Translations under genes and position numbers: made by a program | Assembly (NCBI GenBank): GCA_966211965.1 | Contig: CBIHON010000007.1 | Coordinates: forward strand, 93,952-157,951 | DNA: 64,000 nt | Source of the DNA: CBIHON01 sp966211965 | GTDB taxonomy: Bacteria; Pseudomonadota; Gammaproteobacteria; Burkholderiales; Burkholderiaceae_D | Direction of reading: 5' to 3' | The notes under the pieces: generated by a model | Told to the model about the DNA's origin: nothing | What the model saw: the letters and a program-made list of their open reading frames with translations, nothing else | Databases searched by the model: none | Shown: positions 8,633 through 17,124 of the stretch, piece by piece | Layout of the letters: every line of letters starts with the position of its first letter | How positions within the stretch are numbered: the first letter of the stretch is position 1

Positions 8633-8688
8633 GGTTCTTCCTGTTGTGGTGAATGATTGACTGAGGCGTTGGCTTAAGCGGCGGTCAT

Positions 8689-8715
8689 GTTAGTGCGGGA
8701 TTTCGGGCTAACTTT
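8689..8715. repeat. 27-bp direct repeat, copy 1, upstream of vgrG
   Basis: This 27-mer matches the segment at 8768-8794 at 24 of 27 positions, with 79 bases between the copy starts. Each copy is itself a short inverted repeat (GTTAG ... CTAAC here). It lies 57 bases upstream of the vgrG start, so it may be a regulator site, or it may be remnant ends of a mobile element. Confidence 0.6.
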
Positions 8716-8767
8716 GGGGGCCCATTCTTCGCAGGATGGAGCCGACCGCGCTTCCGAAACGGCCGTA

Positions 8768-8794
8768 GTTAGTGCAGGATTTCGGACTAATTTT
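8768..8794. repeat. 27-bp direct repeat, copy 2, upstream of vgrG
   Basis: The second copy of the repeat at 8689-8715, with three substitutions. The TTAGT ... ACTAA arms are kept. The space between the copies has no open frame I would support. Confidence 0.6.
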
Positions 8795-8906
8795 CTCACT
8801 GTCGCGGGGACGCGTGCATACGGCCCAATACGCAGCGCGCCAGCCGGTGCTGGTGAAGGAAAATGCATCATTAGGGTCGTGTCAGGATCAGGATGGTTCA
8901 GCTTGC

Positions 8907-9704
8907 TCACAGAGCGGTCGGTACAGTTGCTTGACCGGTATGGCCGCCACTTCTCAGCAAGTGCTGGAGCCGCGTCCATTCATCCGATCCGTCAGCGGGC
9001 ACATCGAGCACGGTATGCGGTGGGTTTCGCCCCCTGACCTTGCGCGGCAAGCTGTCCGGTTCGGCTGGTTCAGCTTCTCCAAGACTGTGGTCAAGCATTT
9101 TCCTATTGATGTCGGCGTGCCGCGCAGACGCGTTGTCAACTGCTCGGTACTGATGCGGATATGGAATTCCTGGCATGGAATCGGTCTCAGAGACACTCGG
9201 CGCGACCGGGCCGACTTGTGCGAATTCTGCCGATTCCGCGTCCTCGTGTGGCATCACGCCGGCGGCACTCGATTGTTCCGGGAACGATTCGGATGGCAAG
9301 GCCACAGCCCCCCTTGCCGACTCGGGTTGCGTGGCAGCGTGATCTTCCGTGGCGGCGGCAAGGATGGCGCCATGTTGCATCCCATTCGATTCGATCACGT
9401 TTTCCTCAATGGCTTGCGCGCATGCGGCGATGCTCGTCGCTTCTTGCTCATCGATTCTTGCAGCTTCCGCAATAGCGGCAGGCTCGATGTCGACTGGCGC
9501 TGCCTCGGCCGGGGCGGCAGCGGTGGCTTCTTCTTCCGGCGCTGCTTGCGCCTGCTCTTTCTCCTTGCGCAGGGGGATCAGGACGCTTTCACCGATACCG
9601 TAGCGCTTGCCGGCCCTCACCCATTTCCACCAGGGGTCTTCCTTGCCAATCAGGACAACATCATAAAAACCGCTGCGGTTACCGTCGATAGCGAAGATGC
9701 TCAC
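8907..9704 (-). CDS. Unrecognised acidic Ala/Glu-rich protein, second gene of a two-gene operon
   Basis: About 265 residues if started at GTG 9704, whose GTG overlaps the ATGTGA end of the preceding gene; an ATG start at 9761 in the same frame would overlap that gene by 61 bases. I do not recognise the family. Residues ~1-50 look folded (SIFAIDGNRSGFYDVVLIGK, PWWKWVRAGKRYG, GESVLIPL). The rest is a long acidic stretch dominated by Ala, Glu and Pro that is probably disordered. There is no signal peptide or membrane segment. The overlap suggests translational coupling with the 118-residue protein upstream. It is transcribed towards vgrG, and the direct repeats lie between them. Function unknown. 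Confidence 0.5.
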   Translation of the reverse strand: MSIFAIDGNRSGFYDVVLIGKEDPWWKWVRAGKRYGIGESVLIPLRKEKEQAQAAPEEEATAAAPAEAAPVDIEPAAIAEAARIDEQEATSIAACAQAIEENVIESNGMQHGAILAAATEDHAATQPESARGAVALPSESFPEQSSAAGVMPHEDAESAEFAQVGPVAPSVSETDSMPGIPYPHQYRAVDNASARHADINRKMLDHSLGEAEPAEPDSLPRKVRGRNPPHTVLDVPADGSDEWTRLQHLLRSGGHTGQATVPTAL

Positions 9705-10057
9705 ATCGCAGTGCGCCAAGCCGTGTGCTCTTTGGCGAACAGGCGAAACGCGGTTTTCCATGCCGCCTTGCGATCCTCCGCGAAGCGCTCCGTCGTATCA
9801 GGGTTGTCGAGGCGGGCTTGGCGGTCCTCGAAATACGCGGCCCGCATGTCGTCGACGCAGTGGCGCCGGAATTCCTCGAAACTGATGAAGGTGCCGATGA
9901 ATTCCTTGATGAGTTCCCGGAGAGCCTTGGTCCTGCTGCGCGTCGCGCCATACTGTTGGATGGTCTTGACCAGCCGGGCCTGCTTCTTGGTCAGCTTGCT
10001 TTGGGGGACGCTCTCGGCCGGCGCGTCCAGCACTGTATCGGGCACGGCGTGCAGCAT
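9701..10057 (-). CDS. Unrecognised small basic helical protein
   Basis: A 118-residue protein with a good Shine-Dalgarno sequence (GGGAG, 9 bases before the ATG). It is rich in Lys/Arg and predicted almost wholly helical: SKLTKKQARLVKTIQQYG, then TKALRELIKEFIGTF, then charged helices to the end. The first helices could be a DNA- or protein-binding module, but no family is apparent. Its stop overlaps the GTG start of the next gene. No promoter was identified. The pair has no homology I can name to the T6SS or to plasmid functions. Confidence 0.55.
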   Translation of the reverse strand: MLHAVPDTVLDAPAESVPQSKLTKKQARLVKTIQQYGATRSRTKALRELIKEFIGTFISFEEFRRHCVDDMRAAYFEDRQARLDNPDTTERFAEDRKAAWKTAFRLFAKEHTAWRTAM

Positions 10058-10702
10058 CAGGTTTTCTCCCTTTTTTCATTGGTTTGGCAGCGAGCGCATC
10101 AGCAACGCCCCGGGCGCATTGTTTTTTCAATGTGGTTGGCGCCGCAAAGCAGGCATGGTAATTTTTTATTGCCATAAATACCATGCCATATTTATGGTAG
10201 AGGCGGAGTCGTCCTCATAACATTGATGGCGTTTGAAGCGATCAATCCCATGCCGCCCCGCCCCATCGGCAAACAGTTGACGGCCCATTTATTATTAATA
10301 TCATTCAGACAAGATGCAGATCATGATTGGAATGAGGTGAGTTGTCAACTTGGAAATTCAGGCTGTCTCTCTTCCATCAGCCAGATTTAACCTTTCCTGC
10401 TGGGCAGGCTCGAAACAGTTCTCTTTCCAGATTTAATATTTGTCGGGCGGAAGGGCGTGAAATCTTCCCTGACCGGATCGAACAAAGCAATCGAAAAGAG
10501 GGATTGCCCCAGCAAGTCATCCACCGGGATGCTGTGAGTGGGGGCAGCATGGTTATCTGAATTAACAGGTGATGGCTGTCTGGCGTAAAAGTGCCTCCCC
10601 TGGCTGTTTGGCCTCGCCACCTTGCTCAATATGACGGCGGCCACTGGCTTGCATGTCGAAATTCGCATGGCCAAGGGCGCCTAATCCGCCCATCCCAAGG
10701 AA
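10058..10702. other. Non-coding stretch, no gene supported
   Basis: About 645 bases between the small-operon start and the terminator. Short frames here lack Shine-Dalgarno sequences and family features. Part of it (around 10290-10340) is AT-rich and may hold the promoter of the minus-strand operon. Confidence 0.4.
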
Positions 10703-10733
10703 AAAGGGCGCGCCCGGAGGACGCGCCCTTTTA
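10702..10733 (-). terminator. Rho-independent terminator of the repeat-protein gene
   Basis: An inverted repeat AAAGGGCGCG ... CGCGCCCTTT around a 9-base loop, with T-runs on both sides so it could work in either direction. It starts 20 bases past the stop of the minus-strand gene ending at 10754. Confidence 0.85.
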
Positions 10734-10753
10734 TTCCCTCTCCCTGATTATGC

Positions 10754-12757
10754 CTACTCGGTTTGCGGCTGCGCCAGCACCAGCAAGCCGGTCGTCGCAT
10801 CCTTCAGATAATTGATCACTTCGAAGTTGCTGACATCGGCAGTGAAGACGATGCGCCAATTCGAGGTGCTGCTGGGCGACGTGTACTGGAACAAGGCCTG
10901 CAATTGCGCCGAAGTCAGGGTCAGCATCTGATTCGCCCCAAGAATGCCGAGCTGGACGTTGGTGCCGATCACTTGGCCGGCGTCGTTATAGGCGGTAGCG
11001 GTCAAGGTAGCGTTTTGCGAAACCGTATTGATCAAACGCAGTTCGGTCGTATTGGCCGTGCTGTTCGACGGTGCGATCAGGTAGGCGTTGCGGCTGACCG
11101 GCGGATTCACGCTCGAGCTGCGGTCGTCGAGTTGTGCCTGCGCCAGATACAGATTGCCGGAAGCGTTGATCCTGGTGTTGTCCAGCACTTCGAAGGTCGG
11201 CACGTCAGCAGTCATGACCATGCGGTACTTGGCATCAGGCGAAAACGGCACATAGCCGAGAGCACTCTCGATCTGGGCCGAGGTAAGCGCCAGAATCTTG
11301 TTCGCGCCGATCACACCAAGCGTACCGCTGGCTACGGTGCCGCCGTTCTCGTTCAGGACGGTCGCCGTCACCGTGGCCACTGCGGCATTCGGATTGACCA
11401 GGCGCAGCACAGTGGTGCGGTCCGTATTGGTGGACGGATACACCTGCAACGCATTACGCGTGGAACTGCTGGCCGAACTGACCCGCTCATCGATCTGGGC
11501 TTGCACCAGCGCGATGTTGCCGCTTGCGATGTCCTTGGTAAAGTTGATCAATTCCATGCTCGGCACATTGGCGCTGAAGATCGCGCGATATTTTGCGGTG
11601 GGCGAGGCCGGGCGGAAGTTCATTGCGCTTTCCAGTTCGGCGGAAGTGTAGGAAACCATCTGCCGCGCATTGATCGTCGTCAAGGGCCGATTCGCACTGC
11701 CCTGCAGATTGCCGTCTTCATCGTAAATGGTGGCGGTCAGCGAGCCGCTTTTTGCGCTGGTATTGATGAGGCGCAGCACGTTGGTCTTGTTGGTGCTGGT
11801 GGACGAACTCATGAACCAGGCGGAGCGGGTCACGCTGGTTGCAATGGCATTGCTGCTGCGATCGGTATTCAGGGATTGCGACAAGGCGAGCGCACCGGTG
11901 GCGTTGTCGCGCGTGTAGTTGATGATTTGGAAGGAAGACAGGCCGGCAGAAAAATAGATCGAATACTTGGAAGTAGGCCCGGCCGGCGTGAAGCCGATCA
12001 GTTGCTCCAGGTTGGCGGAGCTGAAGGTCCTGGTCTCATTGGCGGCGATGCTGCCCAGGCTCGCATTGGCGGTGCCGAGCAGTTTGCCGCTTTCGTCGAA
12101 GGCGGTCGCGGTCAGGGTGCCGGCACTGTTACTGGTGTTTATGGCCCTGATCACAGAGGTCTTGTTGGCGCTGGTCGAAGCATTGACGAAGAGCGCCTGG
12201 ATGCTGACGATCGGGGTCGGGCTGACGGTCACGGTCGCGCTGGCGGTATTGCCGCTGCCGGCAGCGTTCGTGCCTTTGACCGAGTAGGTGGTCGTGCTGG
12301 TGGGCGACACGCTTCCGCCTACCACCGAGGTCTCGAAACCGCTATTGGTCCACGCATAGGAAGTCGCGGCCGGCGTGCAGCTCGCAAACAGATAGACGGT
12401 CGCGCCGGGAGTGATGGTGGACGGACTTGCGGTCAGCGTACAAGTCGGGACAGCAGTTGCCGGGGCGCTCGAATTACAAGTCATCGTGACCACGCCGTTG
12501 ACCGTCGTCGCTGTAAAGGATGCGCAAGCCGGATCGCTATAGTTGAGGGTCACGCCATCTGCCGGATTGCAGGCGGCCGTAAACGAAGAGCCTGCCGTAC
12601 TGGGCGACAGCACGGCACAGCCCGGATCGGTATAAGTGATTTTCACTGCCTTGTTATCGTTGAAGCTGAGGTTGCCTGCACCGCTTAGGCCGGCCGACAA
12701 CAGCAGGCTTGCGGCGAGTCCCGCCGTCCCTGCGATATTGCTGATGCTTGATTTCAC
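10754..12757 (-). CDS. Secreted protein with an Ig-like domain and four tandem ~115-residue repeats
   Basis: About 667 residues from GTG 12757, which is preceded by GAGGAG; upstream in-frame ATGs would put charged sequence before the signal peptide. Residues 1-30 are a signal peptide (AGLAASLLLSAGLSGAG). Two short repeats with paired cysteines (YTDPGCAVLS, YSDPACASFT) follow, then an Ig/PKD-like segment (PTCTLTASPSTITPG ... TYSVKGTNAAGSG). Residues ~200-667 are four tandem units, each containing variants of NTSxxxGTLTATxxDExG, a LTSAQLExxxGF turn, KYRxxFSADVPSFExINY and a NLxLAQAQxDDRSS end. The units resemble each other but are clearly diverged. No anchor or catalytic motif is visible. A surface or exported adhesive protein is plausible. 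A strong terminator follows. Confidence 0.75.
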   Translation of the reverse strand: MKSSISNIAGTAGLAASLLLSAGLSGAGNLSFNDNKAVKITYTDPGCAVLSPSTAGSSFTAACNPADGVTLNYSDPACASFTATTVNGVVTMTCNSSAPATAVPTCTLTASPSTITPGATVYLFASCTPAATSYAWTNSGFETSVVGGSVSPTSTTTYSVKGTNAAGSGNTASATVTVSPTPIVSIQALFVNASTSANKTSVIRAINTSNSAGTLTATAFDESGKLLGTANASLGSIAANETRTFSSANLEQLIGFTPAGPTSKYSIYFSAGLSSFQIINYTRDNATGALALSQSLNTDRSSNAIATSVTRSAWFMSSSTSTNKTNVLRLINTSAKSGSLTATIYDEDGNLQGSANRPLTTINARQMVSYTSAELESAMNFRPASPTAKYRAIFSANVPSMELINFTKDIASGNIALVQAQIDERVSSASSSTRNALQVYPSTNTDRTTVLRLVNPNAAVATVTATVLNENGGTVASGTLGVIGANKILALTSAQIESALGYVPFSPDAKYRMVMTADVPTFEVLDNTRINASGNLYLAQAQLDDRSSSVNPPVSRNAYLIAPSNSTANTTELRLINTVSQNATLTATAYNDAGQVIGTNVQLGILGANQMLTLTSAQLQALFQYTSPSSTSNWRIVFTADVSNFEVINYLKDATTGLLVLAQPQTE

Positions 12758-13302
12758 GCTACGCTCCTCTAACTGATCAAAGCTCTCCCGGATGCCAGCA
12801 TTTTCAGACTCGATTTCAAAATGCGGCTGGTGCATCCGGCAGGGGTTGGTGGCCATGCCATCCAGGCGCATCAATGAAGTCGTGCGCCGGTAAACTGAAT
12901 GACTGGAAACACATTTCTAAAATCGGAAAAGGCCGCTGCCGGATTCGCGACGAAATGTGTATGCCCCCTTCGAAGGAAGCGACGGGTAAGCGCATCGGCG
13001 AGAGAAAGGTGAATCGCCGGCGCTGCTCCGCTCAAGGAAAGACGATGCCTTTCAATAGAGACGGATTTTCCAGCACGACCTCAGAAGGGCAGTGATTTTC
13101 AATGCGAGTTGCAAGCAAAATAATTCGCTTCACATACCTGGTCAGGCGTGCGGATCATTTCCAGCATACAACAAATTGAATGCCGTGTGTCAACACAAAT
13201 TCCAAAAAGAAAGGATTTAATGAGGAGTTGGCAAAGTGCTCAGGCGCGTACTCAGAGCCGTGCGCTGGAACCGATGGCAAAACGATATCGCGCACTCATC
13301 GA
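12758..13302. other. Intergenic region, no gene supported
   Basis: About 545 bases between the repeat-protein start and the AraC gene stop. Frames seen here have no Shine-Dalgarno sequence or recognisable content. It should contain the promoter for the minus-strand repeat protein. Confidence 0.4.
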
Positions 13303-14211
13303 TCATTCGCCCGCCACTTGCCGGTAACGGCTTGGGGCGATACCGACGCCCTCCCGAAAGCGATGGCTAAGGTGACTCGAATCCGCATAGCCGCAGGCAT
13401 CGGCGACCTGCTGCAAGGGCCATGCGGTAGTTTTCAGCAAATGCCTGGCACGGTCCAGGCGGCGCTCGGCAATCCAGGCATACGGCGGCATGCCGAAAGA
13501 GATGCGAAACATGCGGGCCAGATGATATTCCGACAGGCAGGCTACGCCCGCCAGCAGGCTCAGAGTCAAGGCCTGGTCGAGATTCGCTTCGATGAAGTCC
13601 GCCAGCCGGCGCCGCACCGCCGGCGCCAGGCCGCCCTTGGGCTGAGCCTCCCGGCGAATCAAGGATTGCGACTGCAACAGCGTGCTTAGCAGCGCGTGAC
13701 TAGTTTCATTCGCGCGCAGCAGCGCCTCCGGCCCCTGCCACGACATGCCGATCAAGCTGTCGCACAGGCGCGCGATTTGCGGGCTCTCGAAAAATGTTCG
13801 CTCGGCCAAGGTCAATTCGCGCGGTTCGCGGTCGAGTTCGATCACGGCGCGGCGGCTGAAGTGTTCGGGCAAAAAATAGAGGTGCAGGAAACGCAGTTCG
13901 CCGCGTATCACCCAATGCGATTCGTGCTGGTCCGGCAAGCTGCACAGCAGCCCCGGACCGCCGCAAGAACCGGGTGAGTCAATCCGCTCGGTGCGATAGC
14001 CGCCACCCAAATAATAGGACAGCGTGTGATGCCCGGGCCGCGTATAGGCGAGCTCTTCCTCCGCCGTTTTACGCCGCCAGATTGCTGCCGCCATGTTGTC
14101 GCCCAGCCAAGCAAAACGCTCCAGCTCGCCGCTGGCGGCACGCAGCGTATCGAACACGGCGGGTGAAATGCCGGCGTTTTTCCGAGCGGGGCTGGTATCG
14201 GGAGGCATCAT
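13303..14211 (-). CDS. AraC/XylS-family transcriptional regulator
   Basis: A 302-residue regulator. The N-terminal ~190 residues form a cupin-like sensing domain (HTLSYYLGGGYRTER, FLHLYFLPEHFSRR). The C-terminal ~100 residues carry the two helix-turn-helix motifs of AraC: LSLLAGVACLSEYHLARMF with FRISFGMPPYAWI, and PLQQVADACGYADSSHLSHRFRE followed by GIAPSRYRQ. It is transcribed divergently from the nitrilase-family amidase gene at 14453, with about 240 bases between starts, so it may control that gene. The ligand is unknown. Confidence in the family is high; the regulatory target is inference. Confidence 0.92.
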   Translation of the reverse strand: MMPPDTSPARKNAGISPAVFDTLRAASGELERFAWLGDNMAAAIWRRKTAEEELAYTRPGHHTLSYYLGGGYRTERIDSPGSCGGPGLLCSLPDQHESHWVIRGELRFLHLYFLPEHFSRRAVIELDREPRELTLAERTFFESPQIARLCDSLIGMSWQGPEALLRANETSHALLSTLLQSQSLIRREAQPKGGLAPAVRRRLADFIEANLDQALTLSLLAGVACLSEYHLARMFRISFGMPPYAWIAERRLDRARHLLKTTAWPLQQVADACGYADSSHLSHRFREGVGIAPSRYRQVAGE

Positions 14212-14452
14212 GAGATCTTCAATAAAGGCTCAGGTACCTACCTTATCATGTCAAGACACCGGGTGGACACGCCAGAAGTCCCGGCGTGAAATATGCGCAA
14301 GAATCAACAAACGCAGACCGGCACCCAGCCGCGGGGCTCGGCATGCGATCAATCCGCAACTTCAGACAAGACAGGCGCGCCGGCTTGGCGCAAGCTGTTC
14401 CCATTCCCGTCTCTACGGCCTCACGCAAATCAAACCGGAAAAGGAAACCGCC

Positions 14453-15262
14453 ATGTCGAAAAGCATAAACATCGCACTCGTGCAACTCGCAGTAAAACCG
14501 CAATCCCTGATGGACAATATCGATATCGCCTGCAACTGGATCGACCGTGCCGGTGACGCGGGCGCCGATCTGGTGCTGTTCCCCGAGATTCATCTGAGCC
14601 TGTTTTTCCCACAATATCCGGGCCGCCGCGATCTCGCTTCGCCCTTGAAACCCGATTCGAAAGAAATCGCCAAGCTGCGGGCGCATTGCAAAAAACGCGG
14701 GATAGCCTGCCTGCCCAATGTCTACCTTGACGACGATGGCGCTTGTTACGACGCCTCGCTCGCCATCGACGCACAAGGCAATCTCGCCGGGATCGGGAAA
14801 ATGGTGCATATCGCCCAGCAGCCGATGTTTTTTGAACAGGATTACTACACACCGGCGCCGGATGGCTTTCGCGTGGTCGATCTGGCAGGCGTGCGCGTCG
14901 GCATCGTGGTGTGCTTCGACCGCCATTTCCCGGAGAGCTTTCGGGCCTGCGCCAAACAAGGCGCCGAATTGATTGCAATCGCGACCGCCAATACTCGGGG
15001 CGAACCGCTCGATATCTTCGAAGCAGAGCTTCGTGCCGCGGCGTTTCAACACAACCTGTTTGTCGCGATGGCCAATCGCGTTGGCCGTGAGGATGCGATG
15101 CATTTTGCCGGGGAATCGATGGTGGTCAACCCCAACGGACGTGTGCTCGCCAAAGCCGGCAGCGATGAAGAACTGGTCATCGCTTCCATCGATTTGGCCG
15201 AGGTCCATGAGGCGCGCCGCCAGCGTCCCTATCTTGAATTGCTACGGCCGGAAATGTACTAA
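14453..15262 (+). CDS. Carbon-nitrogen hydrolase (nitrilase superfamily amidase)
   Basis: A 269-residue enzyme hydrolysing non-peptide C-N bonds (amide or N-carbamoyl substrates). The catalytic triad is visible: Glu in LVLFPEIHLS, Lys in GIGKMVHI, Cys in GIVVCFDRHFPESFR. The last motif and size resemble N-carbamoylputrescine amidase and N-carbamoyl amino-acid amidases more than true nitrilases. ATG 14453 is preceded by AAGGAAA; the longer frame upstream to 14093 lacks family sequence. The last four bases overlap the convergent LysR gene. Its divergent neighbour is an AraC regulator. The substrate cannot be read from sequence alone. Confidence 0.88.
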   Translation: MSKSINIALVQLAVKPQSLMDNIDIACNWIDRAGDAGADLVLFPEIHLSLFFPQYPGRRDLASPLKPDSKEIAKLRAHCKKRGIACLPNVYLDDDGACYDASLAIDAQGNLAGIGKMVHIAQQPMFFEQDYYTPAPDGFRVVDLAGVRVGIVVCFDRHFPESFRACAKQGAELIAIATANTRGEPLDIFEAELRAAAFQHNLFVAMANRVGREDAMHFAGESMVVNPNGRVLAKAGSDEELVIASIDLAEVHEARRQRPYLELLRPEMY

Positions 15263-16188
15263 TATCCGAAACCCACGATCCCGGAGCGGAATGCCTCCGT
15301 CTGCCTGATGATGCGCTTGTCGCGCAAAAAGCGGATCAGGATTTTTACCGCTTTCAGACGCACCGTGCCGGCATCGCAGATCAATGAAAACGGCCGCAGC
15401 AAAGGCGCCGGCAAATCGGCCATGCTGACGCCTTCCGGTACCGGGAATGCGGCAAGCCGGGGCAGGATCGAGAAGCCCATGCCGCGCCCGACCAGGGCCA
15501 GAATGCCGCTGTCGCTGGCCATTCGGCGCGATGGCTCCATCTTGAAGCCCAGCGCGCGGCATTGTTCCTGCGCCCATAGGCCGCCGGCATTGGCTGCTTG
15601 GATAAACGCCATGCCTTCGAGCTGTTGCCAGGACAGCGGAGCATGCAGCTTCAATGCAGCCGGCAGAGCCAGCATGAAAGCATCATGGATGAATGGATAC
15701 GCAATCAGGCGCTGATCAAGATCGAAGCAACTGATGCCGACATCGGCCCGCCCTTCCGCCATTGCGCGATTGACCTCGGTCGAGTCGGCGCAAGCGTCAT
15801 CTATCTCGACATGTATCCCTGGATAATCACGCTGCAATGCCTCCAGCACGCGAGGCAGCAGGTGCGTACCGACGCTGCGAAAGCAGGCCAGGCGCACTTG
15901 TGCAATGATGCCGACTTCTTCCACGACCGAAGGAATGATGCTATCGGCGATGCGCAGCATCTGGCGCGCCTTGAGCAATACGCGGTGGCCGGCATCGGTT
16001 GGTGTACAGCCGGCGCGCGAACGCTGCAGCAGATGCACGCCGACGCTCCGCTCCAATTCCGCAATGGCATGGCTGACGCGCGACTGGGTGCAATCCAGTT
16101 CGGCTGCGGCAGCACTGAAACTGCCGGCATCCGCTACCGCAACCAGCATTTCCAACTGGTTCAATTTTATTTTGTGCAGGCTGTCCAT
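15259..16188 (-). CDS. LysR-family transcriptional regulator
   Basis: About 309 residues from ATG 16188 (an upstream ATG at 16218 is possible but adds ten atypical residues). The N-terminal winged helix-turn-helix is classic (LNQLEMLVAVADAGSFSAAAAELDCTQ, SRVSHAIAELE), followed by a LysR substrate-binding domain of two alpha/beta lobes (VRLACFRSVGTHLLPRVLE, ADVGISCFD, ALVGRGMGFSILPRL). It is divergent from the LysE-type exporter at 16304, the usual argP-lysE style arrangement. A perfect palindrome sits in the gap between them. Regulation of the exporter by this protein is therefore likely, with an amino acid as a plausible co-inducer. Confidence 0.92.
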   Translation of the reverse strand: MDSLHKIKLNQLEMLVAVADAGSFSAAAAELDCTQSRVSHAIAELERSVGVHLLQRSRAGCTPTDAGHRVLLKARQMLRIADSIIPSVVEEVGIIAQVRLACFRSVGTHLLPRVLEALQRDYPGIHVEIDDACADSTEVNRAMAEGRADVGISCFDLDQRLIAYPFIHDAFMLALPAALKLHAPLSWQQLEGMAFIQAANAGGLWAQEQCRALGFKMEPSRRMASDSGILALVGRGMGFSILPRLAAFPVPEGVSMADLPAPLLRPFSLICDAGTVRLKAVKILIRFLRDKRIIRQTEAFRSGIVGFGY

Positions 16189-16227
16189 CCACTTTATCCA
16201 TCGAAATTCTTCATGCATCGGACGTAA

Positions 16228-16249
16228 CTATAACGGTTTTCGGTTATAG
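16228..16249. promoter_or_regulatory. LysR-type operator palindrome between lysR and lysE genes
   Basis: CTATAAC-N8-GTTATAG is a perfect 7-bp dyad containing the T-N11-A core expected of LysR-family binding sites. It is placed 40 bases upstream of the LysR start and 55 bases upstream of the exporter start, suited to control of both. Confidence 0.75.
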
Positions 16250-16303
16250 GCAAACACTTCCTTGGCCCACAATAAATTCATATCCAACTACTCAAGGAAG
16301 CAT

Positions 16304-16921
16304 ATGCGCGAACTGATTTTCTTAAGCACCGTGGGCGGCGTTTACCTGTCCGTTCTCTGGAGTCCCGGCCCGAATTTCGTGGTTCTGTCCAAAGCCGCGA
16401 TGAGCGAGTCGCGTCGACACGGGATTTACACTGCGCTCGGCATATCGAGCGGAACCGCGGTGTGGGCCATCCTGGCGGCGAGCGGGGTCGGACTGGCGTT
16501 TGCGCATCTCGAATGGGCTCGTCCCGCGATGCGGATGCTGGGCGGCGTCTATCTTTTGTACATGGGTTCGAAGATGTGGCGGCAAGCAGGCCGCGCCGTA
16601 TCGCAACGCACCGGAGAAACCGCGACACGCAGCCTCGTGCAGGCCTATTGGAGCGGCCTGGCGACCTGCCTGACCAATCCGCAGTCGCTGGCATTTTTTA
16701 CCAGCATTTTCGCGACCTTGCTCGCCCAGGATTTGCCGCCATGGCTGAAACAGGCCGGGGTCGCCGTGATCATTGCGCTGTCGGTCGTTTGCTACCAAAT
16801 CCAAGCCTCGCTTTTTTCAAGCAGCCGGGTACGGCTGGCTTATCTCGGCGCGAAGCGATGGTTCGACCGGCTTGCCGGCAGCCTGCTGGCGTTGTTCGGA
16901 CTACGGCTATTGCTGGCTTGA
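16304..16921 (+). CDS. LysE/RhtB-family amino acid exporter
   Basis: A 205-residue inner-membrane protein with about six hydrophobic helices. The N-terminal VGGVYLSVLWSPGPNFVVLSKAAMSESRRHG matches the LysE/RhtB signature (PGPN motif, then a basic loop), as do the LGGVYLLYMGSKMWR segment and the LTNPQSLAFFTSIFA motif after the third helix. It should export an amino acid or derivative. ATG 16304 has AAGGAAG four bases upstream. It is divergent from the LysR regulator with a palindromic operator between them. The substrate is not determined by the sequence. Confidence 0.9.
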   Translation: MRELIFLSTVGGVYLSVLWSPGPNFVVLSKAAMSESRRHGIYTALGISSGTAVWAILAASGVGLAFAHLEWARPAMRMLGGVYLLYMGSKMWRQAGRAVSQRTGETATRSLVQAYWSGLATCLTNPQSLAFFTSIFATLLAQDLPPWLKQAGVAVIIALSVVCYQIQASLFSSSRVRLAYLGAKRWFDRLAGSLLALFGLRLLLA

Positions 16922-17124
16922 TCGCCGCTCGGCAACTGCGCCGCAGCGGCGCGGCCTGGATGATGCCCAGTAACGGATACGCGCCATTCTCCCTTTCCCA
17001 TCCGCGTTTTCCTGCAACTCATCCGCGTATTCTGCAATTCGTCGCATTTCCGTCGCACTCCCTCTCCAACCTTGCTATATTTGCAGCATTCAAGCAAAGC
17101 AACTCTGTCATCTGGGAGATCTCG

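Noticed and set aside
6947..8656. 569-codon plus-strand frame opposite vgrG
   Set aside because: It is the antisense shadow of the well-supported vgrG and shows no family motif; the GC-rich third positions make it open by chance.
10763..12688. 641-codon plus-strand frame opposite the repeat protein
   Set aside because: Arg/Gly/His-rich composition with no domain, produced by antisense of a repetitive gene.
10754..12757. Tandem repeats considered as a CRISPR-like array
   Set aside because: The repetition is at the level of ~115-residue protein units without identical short direct repeats or spacers.
16462..17124. Upstream extension of the ABC ATPase frame
   Set aside because: The open frame continues back over the LysE gene but family sequence starts at 17125, which also has a ribosome site.
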